Source: RH-AL1 sp965198715 (GTDB lineage: Bacteria > Pseudomonadota > Alphaproteobacteria > Rhizobiales > Beijerinckiaceae). Taken from it: a stretch of 64,000 bases of DNA. The stretch is taken from positions 1,674,001-1,738,000 of the forward strand of contig CBDAPV010000001.1 of assembly GCA_965198715.1 (NCBI GenBank), written 5' to 3'. Made by a program: the position numbers and the translations under genes. Of this stretch, positions 8,855-18,032 are shown piece by piece. The notes below the pieces were generated by a model that was not told the DNA's origin, did no database searches, and worked only from the letters and a program-made list of their open reading frames with translations. The number at the start of each line of letters is the position of its first letter. Position 1 is the stretch's first letter.

Positions 8855-9940
8855 TCAGCCTACCTGCCCGCGGTGACGCAGGAAGTGGTCGGCCAGCACG
8901 CAGGCCATCGTCGCCTCGCCCACTGGCACGGCGCGGATGCCGACGCAGGGGTCGTGGCGGCCCTTGGTGACCACCTGTGTAGCCTCGCCGCTTCGCATGA
9001 CGCTCTGGCGCGGTGTCAGGATCGACGACGTCGGCTTCACGGCGAAGCGCAGCACGATCTGCTGGCCCGTCGAGAGGCCACCGAGGATGCCGCCGGCATG
9101 GTTGGCGGAGAACTCCGGCCGGCCGTCGAAGCCGGGCCGCATCTCGTCGGCGTTGTCCTCGCCGCGTAGGCTGGCGGCGGCGAAGCCGTCGCCGATCTCG
9201 ACGCCCTTGACCGCGTTGATCGACATGAAGGCACCGGCGAGGTCGGCGTCGAGCTTGGCGTAGAGCGGCGCGCCCCAGCCGGCCGGCACGCCGTCGGCTA
9301 CGACCTCGAGCACGGCGCCGACCGACGACCCAGCCTTGCGGATGCCGTCGAGGTAGGTCTCGAATGCCTTGGCGGCCTCGGCATCGGGGCAGAAGAACGG
9401 GTTTCGGGCAATCTCGTCCCAGTTCCATCGCGCGCGATCAACGGCGTGCTCGCCCATCCGCACCAGCGCGCCGCGGATCGTCACGCCGGGCACCACCTTG
9501 CGTGCGATCGCGCCCGCTGCCACCCGGCATGCCGTCTCGCGCGCGGAGGAGCGTCCGCCACCGCGGTGGTCGCGGACGCCGTATTTGGCCTCGTAGGTGA
9601 AGTCGGCGTGGCCTGGCCGATAGGTATCGCGCAGCGCGTTGTAGTCCTTGGAGCGCTGGTCCTCGTTCTCGATGACGAGCGCGATCGGCGTGCCGGTGGT
9701 GACCTGGCGACCGTCGCTGTCGGGCACCACCCCCGAGAGGATGCGCACCGTGTCGCTCTCCCGTCGCTGCGTGGTGAAGCGCGACTGTCCCGGCTTTCGC
9801 TTGTCGAGGAAGACCTGGATGTCGGCCTCTTCCAGCGAGATCAGGGGCGGGCAGCCGTCGACCACGCAGCCGATCGCGCGCCCGTGGCTCTCGCCAAAGG
9901 TGGTGACGCGGAAGAGGTGGCCGAAGGTGTTGTGGGACAT
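8855..9940 (-). CDS. aroC: Chorismate synthase
   Basis: Converts 5-enolpyruvylshikimate-3-phosphate to chorismate using reduced FMN, the last common step of aromatic amino acid synthesis. The 361-residue length is normal. The ATG at 9940 gives MSHNTFGHLFRVTTFGESHG with the family's N-terminal GESHG signature. Later motifs are DTYRPGHADFTYEAKYG, DHRGGGRSSARET and GRHDPCVGIRAVPVGEA. The open frame extends upstream to 10888, but that part is antisense-like sequence over fabI. It lies 41 bp downstream of fabI on the same strand, with a short palindrome between them. Confidence 0.97.
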   Translation of the reverse strand: MSHNTFGHLFRVTTFGESHGRAIGCVVDGCPPLISLEEADIQVFLDKRKPGQSRFTTQRRESDTVRILSGVVPDSDGRQVTTGTPIALVIENEDQRSKDYNALRDTYRPGHADFTYEAKYGVRDHRGGGRSSARETACRVAAGAIARKVVPGVTIRGALVRMGEHAVDRARWNWDEIARNPFFCPDAEAAKAFETYLDGIRKAGSSVGAVLEVVADGVPAGWGAPLYAKLDADLAGAFMSINAVKGVEIGDGFAAASLRGEDNADEMRPGFDGRPEFSANHAGGILGGLSTGQQIVLRFAVKPTSSILTPRQSVMRSGEATQVVTKGRHDPCVGIRAVPVGEATMACVLADHFLRHRGQVG

Positions 9941-9948
9941 GGGCGGGT

Positions 9949-9977
9949 CCTTCTCTTCTCTCCCTGCGGGAGAAGGA
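9949..9977. repeat. Short palindromic repeat (CTTCTCCC...GGGAGAAG type)
   Basis: An imperfect inverted repeat with core CTCCC-TGC-GGGAG, extended by TCT and AAG, sits between fabI and aroC. It shares its arms with elements at 33449, 33548 and 61831, so it belongs to a dispersed family and is not just a local terminator. Confidence 0.55.
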
Positions 9978-9981
9978 AGGC

Positions 9982-10827
9982 CTACTCCTTGACCAGCGCG
10001 CCGATGTCGGGTGCCGCCGGGTTCTTCATGCCGACGATGTGGTAGCCGGCATCGACGTGCAGCACCTCGCCGGTAATGCCGCGCGAGAAGTCGGACAGCA
10101 GGAAGGCCGCGGTCTCCCCGACCTCGTCGGTGGTTACGGTGCGCCGCAGCGGGGCGTTGTACTCGTTCCACTTGAGGATATAGCGGAAATCGCCGATGCC
10201 TGAGGCCGCCAGCGTTTTGATCGGGCCGGCGGAGATCGCGTTGACGCGGATCGCCTTCTCGCCGAGGTCGGCGGCGAGGTACATCACGCTGGCCTCGAGT
10301 GCGGCCTTGGCGACGCCCATGACGTTGTAGTGCGGCATCCATTTTTCGGCGCCGAAATAGGTCAGGGTCAGCATCGAGCCGCCGTTCTTCATCAGCTTCT
10401 CGGCGCGCTGCGCCACAGCGGTGAAGGAGAAGCAAGAGATCATCATCGTCATCGCGAAATTGTCGGCCGTGGTGTCGACGTAGCGGCCGGTCAGCTGGCG
10501 ATGGTCGGAGAAGGCGATGCAGTGGACGAGGAAGTCGAGCTCGCCCCATTCCTCCTCGACGACCTTGAACACGGCGTCGATCGAGGCCGGGTCGGTGACG
10601 TCGCAATGGCCGACCACTTTGGCGCCGAGTCCCTCGGCGAGCGGGCGCACGCGCTTGCCCAGGGCCTCGCCCTGGTAGGTGAATGCGAGTTCGGCGCCCT
10701 GCGCCGCGGCCTGCTTGGCGATGCCCCAGGCGATCGAGCGGTTGTTGGCGACGCCGAGCACCAGCCCGCGTTTGCCTGCGAGCAGCCCCGTCTTCGTGGT
10801 GGTCGCTCTCAAAGCCGCTTCGGTCAT
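9982..10827 (-). CDS. fabI: Enoyl-[acyl-carrier-protein] reductase (NADH), FabI type
   Basis: Reduces trans-2-enoyl-ACP in the last step of each fatty acid elongation cycle; it is a cytoplasmic short-chain dehydrogenase family enzyme. The 281 residues start at MTEAALRATTTK; the extension to 10899 is Cys/Arg-rich and not conserved-looking. The nucleotide-binding segment GKRGLVLGVANNRSIAWGIA is typical of FabI. The active site YFGAEKWMPHYNVMGVAKAA carries both tyrosines and the lysine in the Y-x6-K arrangement. The end segment SRGITGEVLHVDAGYHIVGM is also typical. It is followed by aroC on the same strand. Confidence 0.96.
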   Translation of the reverse strand: MTEAALRATTTKTGLLAGKRGLVLGVANNRSIAWGIAKQAAAQGAELAFTYQGEALGKRVRPLAEGLGAKVVGHCDVTDPASIDAVFKVVEEEWGELDFLVHCIAFSDHRQLTGRYVDTTADNFAMTMMISCFSFTAVAQRAEKLMKNGGSMLTLTYFGAEKWMPHYNVMGVAKAALEASVMYLAADLGEKAIRVNAISAGPIKTLAASGIGDFRYILKWNEYNAPLRRTVTTDEVGETAAFLLSDFSRGITGEVLHVDAGYHIVGMKNPAAPDIGALVKE

Positions 10828-11020
10828 CCTGGTCCCGCAAGAACGACGGTGCCCCGCCGATGAACAGCCGCGTGTAAGCGCAGCGCATGACGGTTGCAAG
10901 CCGACGGACGAATGCTGCGACCTTAAAGAATAGCGTAGGCAGCCGCCCCGAAGTTGGTTACTTTTTGGTTAACGCGCGTTCGCGAATGATTCCGCGCGTC
11001 AGGAGCGTTGAGGGCAGGGC

Positions 11021-11545
11021 GTGCGGGACGAACTCAGGGTCATGACGCCGCGGCTTCGCCGCTACGCCCGCGCTCTCGTTTCGGGCAGCGCCGAGCCGTG
11101 CGAAGTGTCCGATACGCTGGTGCACGCGACCTTGATGCGTGCCATCGGCGCGCGCGCGCTCGGCAGCGCTGCCGACCTGCCGATCCGCCTCTTCGCCACG
11201 GTGACCCAGTTGCATCGCGACCTCGCTCCAGCCGAGCGGTCCGAGATTGCCGCCGGCGCAGGGCATCGGTCGACGTCGAGCGGCGCATCGGCGCCTGCTC
11301 CTTTGGATCGACTCACCGCCGCGCTGTTGCACCTGTCATTGGAAGAGCGCGAAGCCTTGCTCCTGGTAACGATCGAGAAATTCGAGCACGCTGTGGCGGC
11401 GCGGATCCTGCGCATTTCGCTGCCGGTGCTGTTCGAGCGACTGACACGCGCCCGCACCGCTCTCGGCCACGCGCTTGACGCACCGGCACCGGTCCGCGCG
11501 CCGGAAGCGGCACACGTCCCCTATCTGCGTCTTGTCGTCGGCTGA
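11021..11545 (+). CDS. Divergent ECF-like sigma factor
   Basis: A 174-residue protein resembling a sigma-70 family ECF factor. The C-terminal half (about residues 95-145) matches region 4: LTAALLHLSLEEREALLLV and then a helix-turn-helix ending FERLTRARTALGHAL. The N-terminal RLRRYARALVSGSAEPCEVS occupies the place of region 2, but the usual acidic DDLVQD-type motif is missing. The GTG at 11021 follows an AGGGC sequence; an in-frame ATG at 11042 is an alternative. Its stop is one base before an ATG for a membrane protein with anti-sigma architecture. Regulation of a small regulon is inferred. Confidence 0.7.
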   Translation: MRDELRVMTPRLRRYARALVSGSAEPCEVSDTLVHATLMRAIGARALGSAADLPIRLFATVTQLHRDLAPAERSEIAAGAGHRSTSSGASAPAPLDRLTAALLHLSLEEREALLLVTIEKFEHAVAARILRISLPVLFERLTRARTALGHALDAPAPVRAPEAAHVPYLRLVVG

Positions 11546-11546
11546 C

Positions 11547-12329
11547 ATGGGTTCCGCATTGCTCCTCAGCGACGCCGATCTCCACAGCCTCGTCGACGGC
11601 CATCTCGATCCCGACCGTCGCGCCGATGTCCTGAGGCGTGCCGCAGCCTCCCCGCGCGACCGCGCGCTGGTGGAAGCCTGGCAGGACCAGAACGACCAGA
11701 TTCGCGCCCTCTTCGCCGGCGTGGAGCGGGAGCCTCTGCCACGCGCTCTCGATCTGCGCACGCCGCCCCAGCTTCACGCGATCCCGCTCGACGAGGCTGT
11801 GCCGGCCGCCGCGGCGAAGCCGGCGAGATGGCGACGCGTCGTGATGGGGGCGGTGACGATGTCGTTCGTGACCGTTGGGCTTGCAGGTCCCTGGTACGTC
11901 TCCGGGTTGCCGTCCGAAGGCATGCGGACTTCGGCCGTTCGCGCGTCGGGCGGGGAGCGAATGCTGGCCGACCGCACCGTCGCCGCGCTCGCGTTCGGCG
12001 AGTTGGATGCGACTTCGACGGCCGCGATCGCCGAACCGCCGCCGACGGCTGTCATCCCGGACCTTTCGGGCGCCGGCTTCACCTTCACCGGCGCGGAAGC
12101 GCGCGGCGTCTCGCCGAGGACAGTGATCTTCCGCTACCGTAATGCCGAGGACGAGCGCGTCGCCATCGGGACGACCCGCAGCGCAGCGGACGACAGCGAG
12201 CCGGCGCAACGCGAAGGCGGCTTCACCTGGCGCAGCCGGCGCGTGGCCTATGCCATCTACGGGACGGTGGCGCCGGAACGGCTCCGCGCCATGGCCCTGT
12301 CGCTGAACGCCAGGCTTCATCCGGAGTAG
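11547..12329 (+). CDS. Putative membrane-anchored anti-sigma factor
   Basis: A 260-residue protein coded one base after the sigma-like gene. The N-terminal about 85 residues (LSDADLHSLVDGHLDPDRRA, then ALVEAWQDQNDQIRALFAG) look like a cytoplasmic anti-sigma domain. A single transmembrane segment follows, VVMGAVTMSFVTVGLAGPW. The periplasmic part (residues 120-260) ends with a small domain, GFTWRSRRVAYAIYGTVAPE. No HxxxCxxC zinc motif is visible. The likely role is to hold the sigma factor at the membrane until a signal arrives, which is inferred from gene order and topology. Confidence 0.75.
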   Translation: MGSALLLSDADLHSLVDGHLDPDRRADVLRRAAASPRDRALVEAWQDQNDQIRALFAGVEREPLPRALDLRTPPQLHAIPLDEAVPAAAAKPARWRRVVMGAVTMSFVTVGLAGPWYVSGLPSEGMRTSAVRASGGERMLADRTVAALAFGELDATSTAAIAEPPPTAVIPDLSGAGFTFTGAEARGVSPRTVIFRYRNAEDERVAIGTTRSAADDSEPAQREGGFTWRSRRVAYAIYGTVAPERLRAMALSLNARLHPE

Positions 12330-12336
12330 GCACGGC

Positions 12337-13671
12337 TCAGCGGTCGGGCAGCGCCTCCGCGAAAGGTACCGGCTTGCCCTGGGAGGCAGCCGCAAGTTCG
12401 CCCTCCCACATCACGCGTCGGCCGCGCACGATCGTGCCGATGGGCCAGCCCGTCACGGCCTTGCCGTCGTAGGGCGTCCATCGCGAGCGCGACGCGATCC
12501 ACTCGTCCGTGACGATCGTCCGGCGCCTGAGGTCGACGATCGTCAGGTCGGCGTCGTAGCCGGCGGCGATGCGCCCCTTCGCGGCGATCCCGAAGAGCCG
12601 GGCCGGGCCGGCGCTGGTCATGTCGACGAAGCGCTCGAGCGACAGCCGCCCGGCGGCGACGTGGTCGAGCATCACCGGCACCAGGGTCTGTACACCGGTC
12701 ATGCCCGAGGGGCTATCCGGATAGGTCTTGGCTTTCTCCTCGGCCGTGTGTGGGGCGTGGTCGGAGCCCAGGATGTCCAGCACGCCCTGCTCCAATCCCT
12801 GCCAGAGCTGCGCCCGATGCGACGCGTCTCGCACCGGCGGGTTCATCTGCAGCTTGGTGCCGAGGCGCGCGTAATCCTCCGCCGCCAAGGTCAGATGGTG
12901 CGGCGTCACCTCGCAGCTGGCGAGATCCTTGTTGTCGCGCAGGAGCGCGATCTCGTCGCCGGTGGAAATATGCAGCACGTGGACGCGCGACCGGGTCTCG
13001 CGGGCGATGCGCAGCAGCCGTCGCGTGCAGAGCAGCGCCGCCTCGGCATCGCGCCATACCGGGTGGCTTGAAGGATCGCCCGCGACGCGCATCGGCTTTC
13101 GCTCCTCCAGCCGGAACTCGTCCTCGGAGTGGAAAGCGGCACGGCGGCGCGTGTTGCGCAGGATGGATGCGACGCCGGCGTCGTCGGCGACGAGCAGGGA
13201 GCCGGTCGAGGAGCCCATGAAGACTTTGATACCGGCAGCGCCCGGCAGTCGCTCCAGCTCGGCGACATCGGCGGCATTGTCCCGGGTGCCGCCGACCCAG
13301 AAGGCGAAGTCGCAGTGCATGCGGCGCGTCGCGCGGGAGACTTTGTCGGAGAGCTCGGCCTCGCCGGTGGTCAGCGGGTTGGTGTTGGGCATCTCGAACA
13401 CGGCGGTGACGCCGCCCAGCACCGCCGCACGCGATCCCGTCTCCAGGTCCTCCTTGTGGGTCAGGCCGGGCTCGCGGAAATGCACCTGCGTGTCGATCAC
13501 GCCCGGCAGGACGTGGAGACCCGTCGCGTCGATCGTCTCTCCGGCGCTGGCGTGACCCAGCCACCCGATGGCGCGGATGCGGCCGCCCACGATACCGATG
13601 TCGCGCGGACCTATGCCGTCGTGATTGACGAGCGTTCCACCCTTGATCAGCACGTCGTAGGTCTCGGCCAT
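12337..13671 (-). CDS. pyrC: Dihydroorotase (class I)
   Basis: A cyclic amidohydrolase of 444 residues that interconverts N-carbamoyl-aspartate and dihydroorotate in pyrimidine synthesis. Zinc ligands are in DTQVHFREPG, the carboxylated lysine lies in AAGIKVFMGSSTG, further metal histidines lie in VHVLHISTG and CEVTPHHLTL, and the catalytic aspartate is in ILGSDHAPHT. The start ATG at 13671 gives MAETYDVLIKGGTLVN. It is divergent from ygfZ with 63 bp between and ends just after the anti-sigma gene. Related hydantoinases or allantoinases share this fold, but the HFREPG and SDHAPH motifs favour dihydroorotase. Confidence 0.9.
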   Translation of the reverse strand: MAETYDVLIKGGTLVNHDGIGPRDIGIVGGRIRAIGWLGHASAGETIDATGLHVLPGVIDTQVHFREPGLTHKEDLETGSRAAVLGGVTAVFEMPNTNPLTTGEAELSDKVSRATRRMHCDFAFWVGGTRDNAADVAELERLPGAAGIKVFMGSSTGSLLVADDAGVASILRNTRRRAAFHSEDEFRLEERKPMRVAGDPSSHPVWRDAEAALLCTRRLLRIARETRSRVHVLHISTGDEIALLRDNKDLASCEVTPHHLTLAAEDYARLGTKLQMNPPVRDASHRAQLWQGLEQGVLDILGSDHAPHTAEEKAKTYPDSPSGMTGVQTLVPVMLDHVAAGRLSLERFVDMTSAGPARLFGIAAKGRIAAGYDADLTIVDLRRRTIVTDEWIASRSRWTPYDGKAVTGWPIGTIVRGRRVMWEGELAAASQGKPVPFAEALPDR

Positions 13672-13734
13672 CTGATAAGACGTTCTCTTCCGGGTCGGCG
13701 CGGCACTCCTAGATCAACGTCGAGAGGAAGAGAA

Positions 13735-14589
13735 ATGCCGCATTGCCTGCTACCCGATCGCGCCATCGTCGCCGTCACCGGCGAGGAAGCCGAAGGCCTG
13801 CTGAACCGCGTCCTGACGAAATCCGTCCTTCAAATGGCTTCCAACGAGGCGCGCTACGCGGCGCTGCTCTCGCCCCAGGGCAAGCTGTTGTTCGACTTCC
13901 TCGTATACCGCCGGCCGCAGGGGTTCTGGCTCGACGCGCCCGTCGACCTCGCGGCGGAGCTCGCGCGCAAGCTGACCCTGTTCAAACTGCGGGCTAAAGC
14001 GACGATCTCGGTGGACGCGGAACTGGCGGTGGCGGCGAGCTGGGGCGGGGTCCTGATGGAAGCGCCGGGGCCGGCGTTCCGCGACCCGCGCCATGACAAG
14101 CTCGGGTATCGTATCGTCGCCGCTTCCCAGAAGCTCGCCTGGATGGGCGACGACACCGCCGCCTACGAGGCTCATCGGATCGCGTTCGGCGTGCCGCGCG
14201 GCGGCATCGACTGGCCTTATGGCGACACCTTCGTGCATGATGCCAACCTCGACCTGCTGCACGGCGTCGACTTCGACAAGGGCTGCTACGTCGGGCAGGA
14301 GGTCGTGTCGCGCGTGCACCACCGCAACTCGGCTCGCAAACGGATCGTCAAGCTGCACTTCTACGGGACGCCGCCAGCCGCCGGCACATCGCTTGCCGCC
14401 GGCGAGGCGGCGTTGGGAACGGTGACCTCCATCAATGAGGGCGAGGGCCTCGCCACCGCGCGCATCGATCGGCTCGCAGAGGCGGAGCTGACCAAGGTGC
14501 CGGTGATGGCCGGCGAGACGCTGGTCGGCGTCACCCTGCCGGCGGCGAGCGCCGTCACCCCAGCCGACTACGCGGAGGACCTGTTCTGA
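13735..14589 (+). CDS. ygfZ: tRNA-modifying / Fe-S assembly protein YgfZ family
   Basis: A folate-binding protein of the YgfZ/CAF17/IBA57 family, which supports maturation or repair of certain Fe-S enzymes. The 284-residue length is normal. The signature DKGCYVGQEVVSRVHHR lies about residues 181-197. The ATG at 13735 follows GAGGAAG and gives MPHCLLPDRAIVAVTGEEA; the frame stays open back to 13129 but only as antisense of pyrC. It is divergent from pyrC and convergent with the large kinase gene. Confidence 0.93.
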   Translation: MPHCLLPDRAIVAVTGEEAEGLLNRVLTKSVLQMASNEARYAALLSPQGKLLFDFLVYRRPQGFWLDAPVDLAAELARKLTLFKLRAKATISVDAELAVAASWGGVLMEAPGPAFRDPRHDKLGYRIVAASQKLAWMGDDTAAYEAHRIAFGVPRGGIDWPYGDTFVHDANLDLLHGVDFDKGCYVGQEVVSRVHHRNSARKRIVKLHFYGTPPAAGTSLAAGEAALGTVTSINEGEGLATARIDRLAEAELTKVPVMAGETLVGVTLPAASAVTPADYAEDLF

Positions 14590-14603
14590 CGCCTGCCTGG
14601 TAA

Positions 14604-14630
14604 ATCCTTCCCCGCTGCGCAGGGAAGGAT
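14604..14630. terminator. Hairpin between convergent genes
   Basis: A perfect 9-bp stem, ATCCTTCCC and GGGAAGGAT, with a 9-base loop lies between the ygfZ stop and the kinase stop. It has no strong T run on either side, so termination in both directions is inferred from position. Confidence 0.6.
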
Positions 14631-14636
14631 CCTCTT

Positions 14637-17600
14637 CTATGCATCCACCTCCATGCCCAGCTGCCGCAGCTTCTCGGCGAGCTTGCTGAGGCGCAAGTCG
14701 CCCTTGTGCAGAACCTGGTTGGCGCCTCGCAAGCGGCGGCGATCGTCGACGGAGAGATCGAGCGCGGTCAGCACCACCACCGGCACGCTCTCGCAGCTGG
14801 GGCGTGCCCGCAGTTCGTGGAGGAAGGTGAAGCCGTCCATGACCGGCATGTTGAGATCGAGCAGAATGACGTGCGGCACCGAGCGGCCGACCTGCGCCAG
14901 GGCCTCCTCGCCGTTGCCGGCCTCGACGACGGTCCAGCCGTTCTTCTCCAGGGCGTGTCGCGCGATCATGCGCATCTCAGGCTCGTCGTCGACCACGAGC
15001 ACGTCGCCCACGGCTTCGCGCAGGCCGTTGAGGACGATGCGTAGCCGGTCCCAATCTACCGGCTTCATGACGTAATCGGCAGCGCCGAGGGAGGCGGCGA
15101 GCGCACGCTCGGAATGGAACGTGACCATGACCACCGGGATGTCGGCCAGGTCGGGGTCGGCCTTGAGACGGCTCAGCACCGACCAGCCGTCCATGCCGGG
15201 CATGGTGACGTCGAGCAGGATGGCGCGCGGCTTCAATCGTCTGGCCAAGGCCAGTCCCGTCGCGCCGTCGCTCGCGGTGCGCGCAGCGAAGCCCTCGCGC
15301 AGCAGGAAGCGGCTGGTGAGGTCACGCTGCGTGGCGTCGTCGTCGATCACCAGGACCACGTCGTGCTCGGCCTGATGCTCCTCGTGCGCCTCGACCTCGG
15401 CGATCGTCCCCGCCGGCATCTCCGCCGTCGCGAGCCGGTCGGGCAGCGTTACGGCGAAGGTGCTGCCCTGTCCGACCGCGGAGGTGACGGTCACCTCGCC
15501 GCCGAGCATCGTCGCGAAGGCGCGGGTCAGGGCAAGCCCGAGGCCGGTGCCGCCGAACTGCCGGGTCGTCGAGGCGTCCGCCTGCTGGAAGCGCTGGAAC
15601 AGCTTGGCGAGCTGCTCCTCGTTCATGCCGATGCCGGTGTCGCTCACGGCGAAGCGCAGGCTGTCCCCGCTGCGCGAGACCGCGAGCGTGACGGTCCCGT
15701 TTTCGGTGAACTTGGCGGCGTTCGACAGGAGGTTAAGCAGGATCTGGCGCACCCGCGTGATGTCGGAATGCATGGTGGCGAGCCCCGCGCCTTCGTCCGG
15801 GCCGAGGTCGAGCAGGAAGTGGTTGCTCTTCTTGTCCATGAGCGCGCCCACCGTGGCGCCGATGTCGCCCACCATGGCGCGCACGTCGAAGCTCTCGGCG
15901 AAGGCCTCCATCTTGCCCGCCTCGACCTTGCTGAGGTCGAGCACGTCGTTGATGAGCCCGAGCAGGTGGCGGGCGTTGGTCTCGATGCGGCCGACATCGC
16001 TGCCGAGATCCTGCGCCTCGATTCCATCCTCGATCTCCTCCGAGATCATCTCGGCGTAGCCGATGATCGCGGAGAGCGGGGTGCGCAGCTCGTGGCTCAT
16101 GTTGGCGATGAACGTCGACTTGGCGCGGTTGGCGGCCTCGGCCTCGACAGTTCGCCGGCCGAGCTCCTCGCTGAGCCGGTCGCGGACGCGGATCTGCTCC
16201 TCGAGCCGGCCGTTGATCGCGCGCATCGATTCCGCGGCATCGACCAGATCGGTGACGTCGCTGACGAAGAGGTAGATGCCGTCGACCAAGCCCGAGGCGG
16301 TGTGGCGCGGCAGGTAGCGGATGTCGGCGATGCGCGCGCGCCCGTCGGCGTGAGGCCACGGCAGCTCGAAACGCACGTCTTCGCCGCCGAGCGCCCGGTC
16401 GAGATAGCCGCGGCGCAGCTCGAATTCGTCGTCGCCGGTGAGCTCGGGAATGGCGCGGCCGACCACCTGCTCGGCGGTGAGATAGAACCAGTCCTCGTAG
16501 GCGCGGTTGGCGAACTGGTAGCGATAGTCGCGGTCGACGAAGGCGATCAGCACCGGCAGCGCGTCGGTGATGAGACGGATGTCGCGGGTCTGGCGGACGA
16601 CGCGATCTTCCAGCTCTGCGTTGAGACGCTGCAGCGCGGCGTGGGCGTCAGCGCGCCGGGTCGCGTCCCAGGCCAGTGCGGCGACCTCCTCGACGAGGCC
16701 GATCTCCTCGGGCCGCCACGTCCGCGGTGCGGCCTGATGGCAATAGAAACCACCGCGCCAATGCGCGTGCTCCATCAGCGGCACGCCAATTGCGGTCGAA
16801 GCTCCGCCTCCCGCCCGCAGGATGGAAACGGCTTCTCCGGGAGCATGCGCGGCATGCGCGCGCGTATGGTTCACCGGCATCGGCGCGGCGCCGAAGGCTG
16901 ACGCCGCGATCTGGCCGGATAGAGGCGGCAGCGCCTGCCCCCAGCACGCTCCGGCTTCGAACTCGAGAACGTCGTCGCGAACACGGTAGAAGCCGGCGCG
17001 GTCGGCGCCGATGAAACGCGCCAGAGCTTCGGCCGTCTCCGCCATGATCGTCGCGGACTCGTCGAGGACGCGCATGCGGTCGCCCAGTCGCAACAGCAGC
17101 GATTGCCGATCGTAGGCGATGCGCAGGTCGCCCTGGAGGCGCGTTTGCGTATCGGCGTAGCGGCGATCGAACATCGCGGCCAAAAGCGCCAGGGTCAGGA
17201 TCAGGAAGGCCGAGCCGGCGACGCCGACGGCGAGCTTGGACTGGCCCAGGCTCGCCATGCCATGCGCCATGTCGATGCCTGGCTGCATGCGGAACACCGA
17301 GCCGCGTATCGCCGCATAATGCATGCCGGCGACAGCAACGCCCATCACGACGGACGCAGCCAAGCGTTCCGACAGCCGATTATTGCGGCTCGACAGATTG
17401 AGCGCGACCGTGGCCGCCCCGATCGCGATGAAGAGCGAGACCACCACCCAGAGCCGATCATAGGCAAGATCGGCTTTCATGCGCATCGCCTCCATGCCCA
17501 TGTAATGCATGGCCGCGATGCCGACGCCCGTGACGAGCCCGCTTAACAGCAGCACGGCGAGGCGTAGGCGCTCCGCCAAAGCCACGATGAGAAAGCCGGC

Positions 17601-17888
17601 GCCGGTCGCGAGGATCGCCACCGCCAGGGACAGGAGCGTGAGACCGACCTCGTAGCTCACCTCCATGCCGGGCATGTTGAAGGCGAGCATCCCGATGAAG
17701 TGCATCGACCAAATGCCGCCGCCCATCGCCACGGCCGCCGCCGCGAGCCAGCCGAGGCGCGTCGCGCCCTGCGCAACACGTGCCCGCCCGGCGAGATCGA
17801 GCGCCGTGAAGGCGGCGACGACCGCGACGAGGATGGAGAGCAGGACGAGGACGGTGTCGTGGGTGCCGGCGATGATCATGCCGGCCAT
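14637..17888 (-). CDS. MHYT-domain hybrid sensor histidine kinase with two receiver domains
   Basis: A 1083-residue membrane sensor. Residues 1-230 form the seven-helix MHYT sensor, with the motifs WSMHFIGMLAF, AAMHYMGMEAM and AGMHYAAIRG; MHYT domains are proposed to sense diatomic gases through copper. A GAF-like domain follows at about 265-400 and a PAS domain at about 440-545 (DRDYRYQFANRAYEDWF). A dimerisation/phosphoacceptor domain carries His599 in IANMSHELRTPLS. The ATPase domain has the D-T-G-I-G-M and G-G-T-G-L-G-L boxes. Two receiver domains follow, with phosphoacceptor Asp893 (LLDVTMPGMDGW) and Asp1011 (LLDLNMPVMDGF). An in-frame ATG at 17879 is an alternative start. No response-regulator gene is adjacent, so the output is unknown. 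Confidence 0.93.
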   Translation of the reverse strand: MAGMIIAGTHDTVLVLLSILVAVVAAFTALDLAGRARVAQGATRLGWLAAAAVAMGGGIWSMHFIGMLAFNMPGMEVSYEVGLTLLSLAVAILATGAGFLIVALAERLRLAVLLLSGLVTGVGIAAMHYMGMEAMRMKADLAYDRLWVVVSLFIAIGAATVALNLSSRNNRLSERLAASVVMGVAVAGMHYAAIRGSVFRMQPGIDMAHGMASLGQSKLAVGVAGSAFLILTLALLAAMFDRRYADTQTRLQGDLRIAYDRQSLLLRLGDRMRVLDESATIMAETAEALARFIGADRAGFYRVRDDVLEFEAGACWGQALPPLSGQIAASAFGAAPMPVNHTRAHAAHAPGEAVSILRAGGGASTAIGVPLMEHAHWRGGFYCHQAAPRTWRPEEIGLVEEVAALAWDATRRADAHAALQRLNAELEDRVVRQTRDIRLITDALPVLIAFVDRDYRYQFANRAYEDWFYLTAEQVVGRAIPELTGDDEFELRRGYLDRALGGEDVRFELPWPHADGRARIADIRYLPRHTASGLVDGIYLFVSDVTDLVDAAESMRAINGRLEEQIRVRDRLSEELGRRTVEAEAANRAKSTFIANMSHELRTPLSAIIGYAEMISEEIEDGIEAQDLGSDVGRIETNARHLLGLINDVLDLSKVEAGKMEAFAESFDVRAMVGDIGATVGALMDKKSNHFLLDLGPDEGAGLATMHSDITRVRQILLNLLSNAAKFTENGTVTLAVSRSGDSLRFAVSDTGIGMNEEQLAKLFQRFQQADASTTRQFGGTGLGLALTRAFATMLGGEVTVTSAVGQGSTFAVTLPDRLATAEMPAGTIAEVEAHEEHQAEHDVVLVIDDDATQRDLTSRFLLREGFAARTASDGATGLALARRLKPRAILLDVTMPGMDGWSVLSRLKADPDLADIPVVMVTFHSERALAASLGAADYVMKPVDWDRLRIVLNGLREAVGDVLVVDDEPEMRMIARHALEKNGWTVVEAGNGEEALAQVGRSVPHVILLDLNMPVMDGFTFLHELRARPSCESVPVVVLTALDLSVDDRRRLRGANQVLHKGDLRLSKLAEKLRQLGMEVDA

Positions 17889-17954
17889 CTAAACGGGCAA
17901 GGCGACATGCGCCAATGCGGCGGATGCATGAAGCACCGGCTTAGGCTGGACGTG

Positions 17955-17981
17955 CGAACGGCGGCCTAAAGCCGCCGTTCG
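17955..17981 (-). terminator. Strong hairpin downstream of clpA
   Basis: An 11-bp perfect stem (CGAACGGCGGC / GCCGCCGTTCG) with loop CTAAA lies 52 bp past the clpA stop and before the kinase start. The T run is weak. Termination of clpA is the simplest role; a regulatory hairpin for the kinase is possible. Confidence 0.55.
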
Positions 17982-18032
17982 TCTCTCGTGTAACGCGCTT
18001 CAGGCTGTCCTTGCGCCAGCGGCGCCGACACC

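Noticed and set aside
8855..10888. A single 677-residue minus-strand frame joining aroC to sequence over fabI
   Set aside because: Only the part from 9940 down is aroC. The rest is arginine-rich sequence in the wrong frame over a clear fabI gene.
13129..13734. N-terminal extension of ygfZ
   Set aside because: It is antisense to pyrC. The ATG at 13735 has a strong ribosome site and the normal family start.
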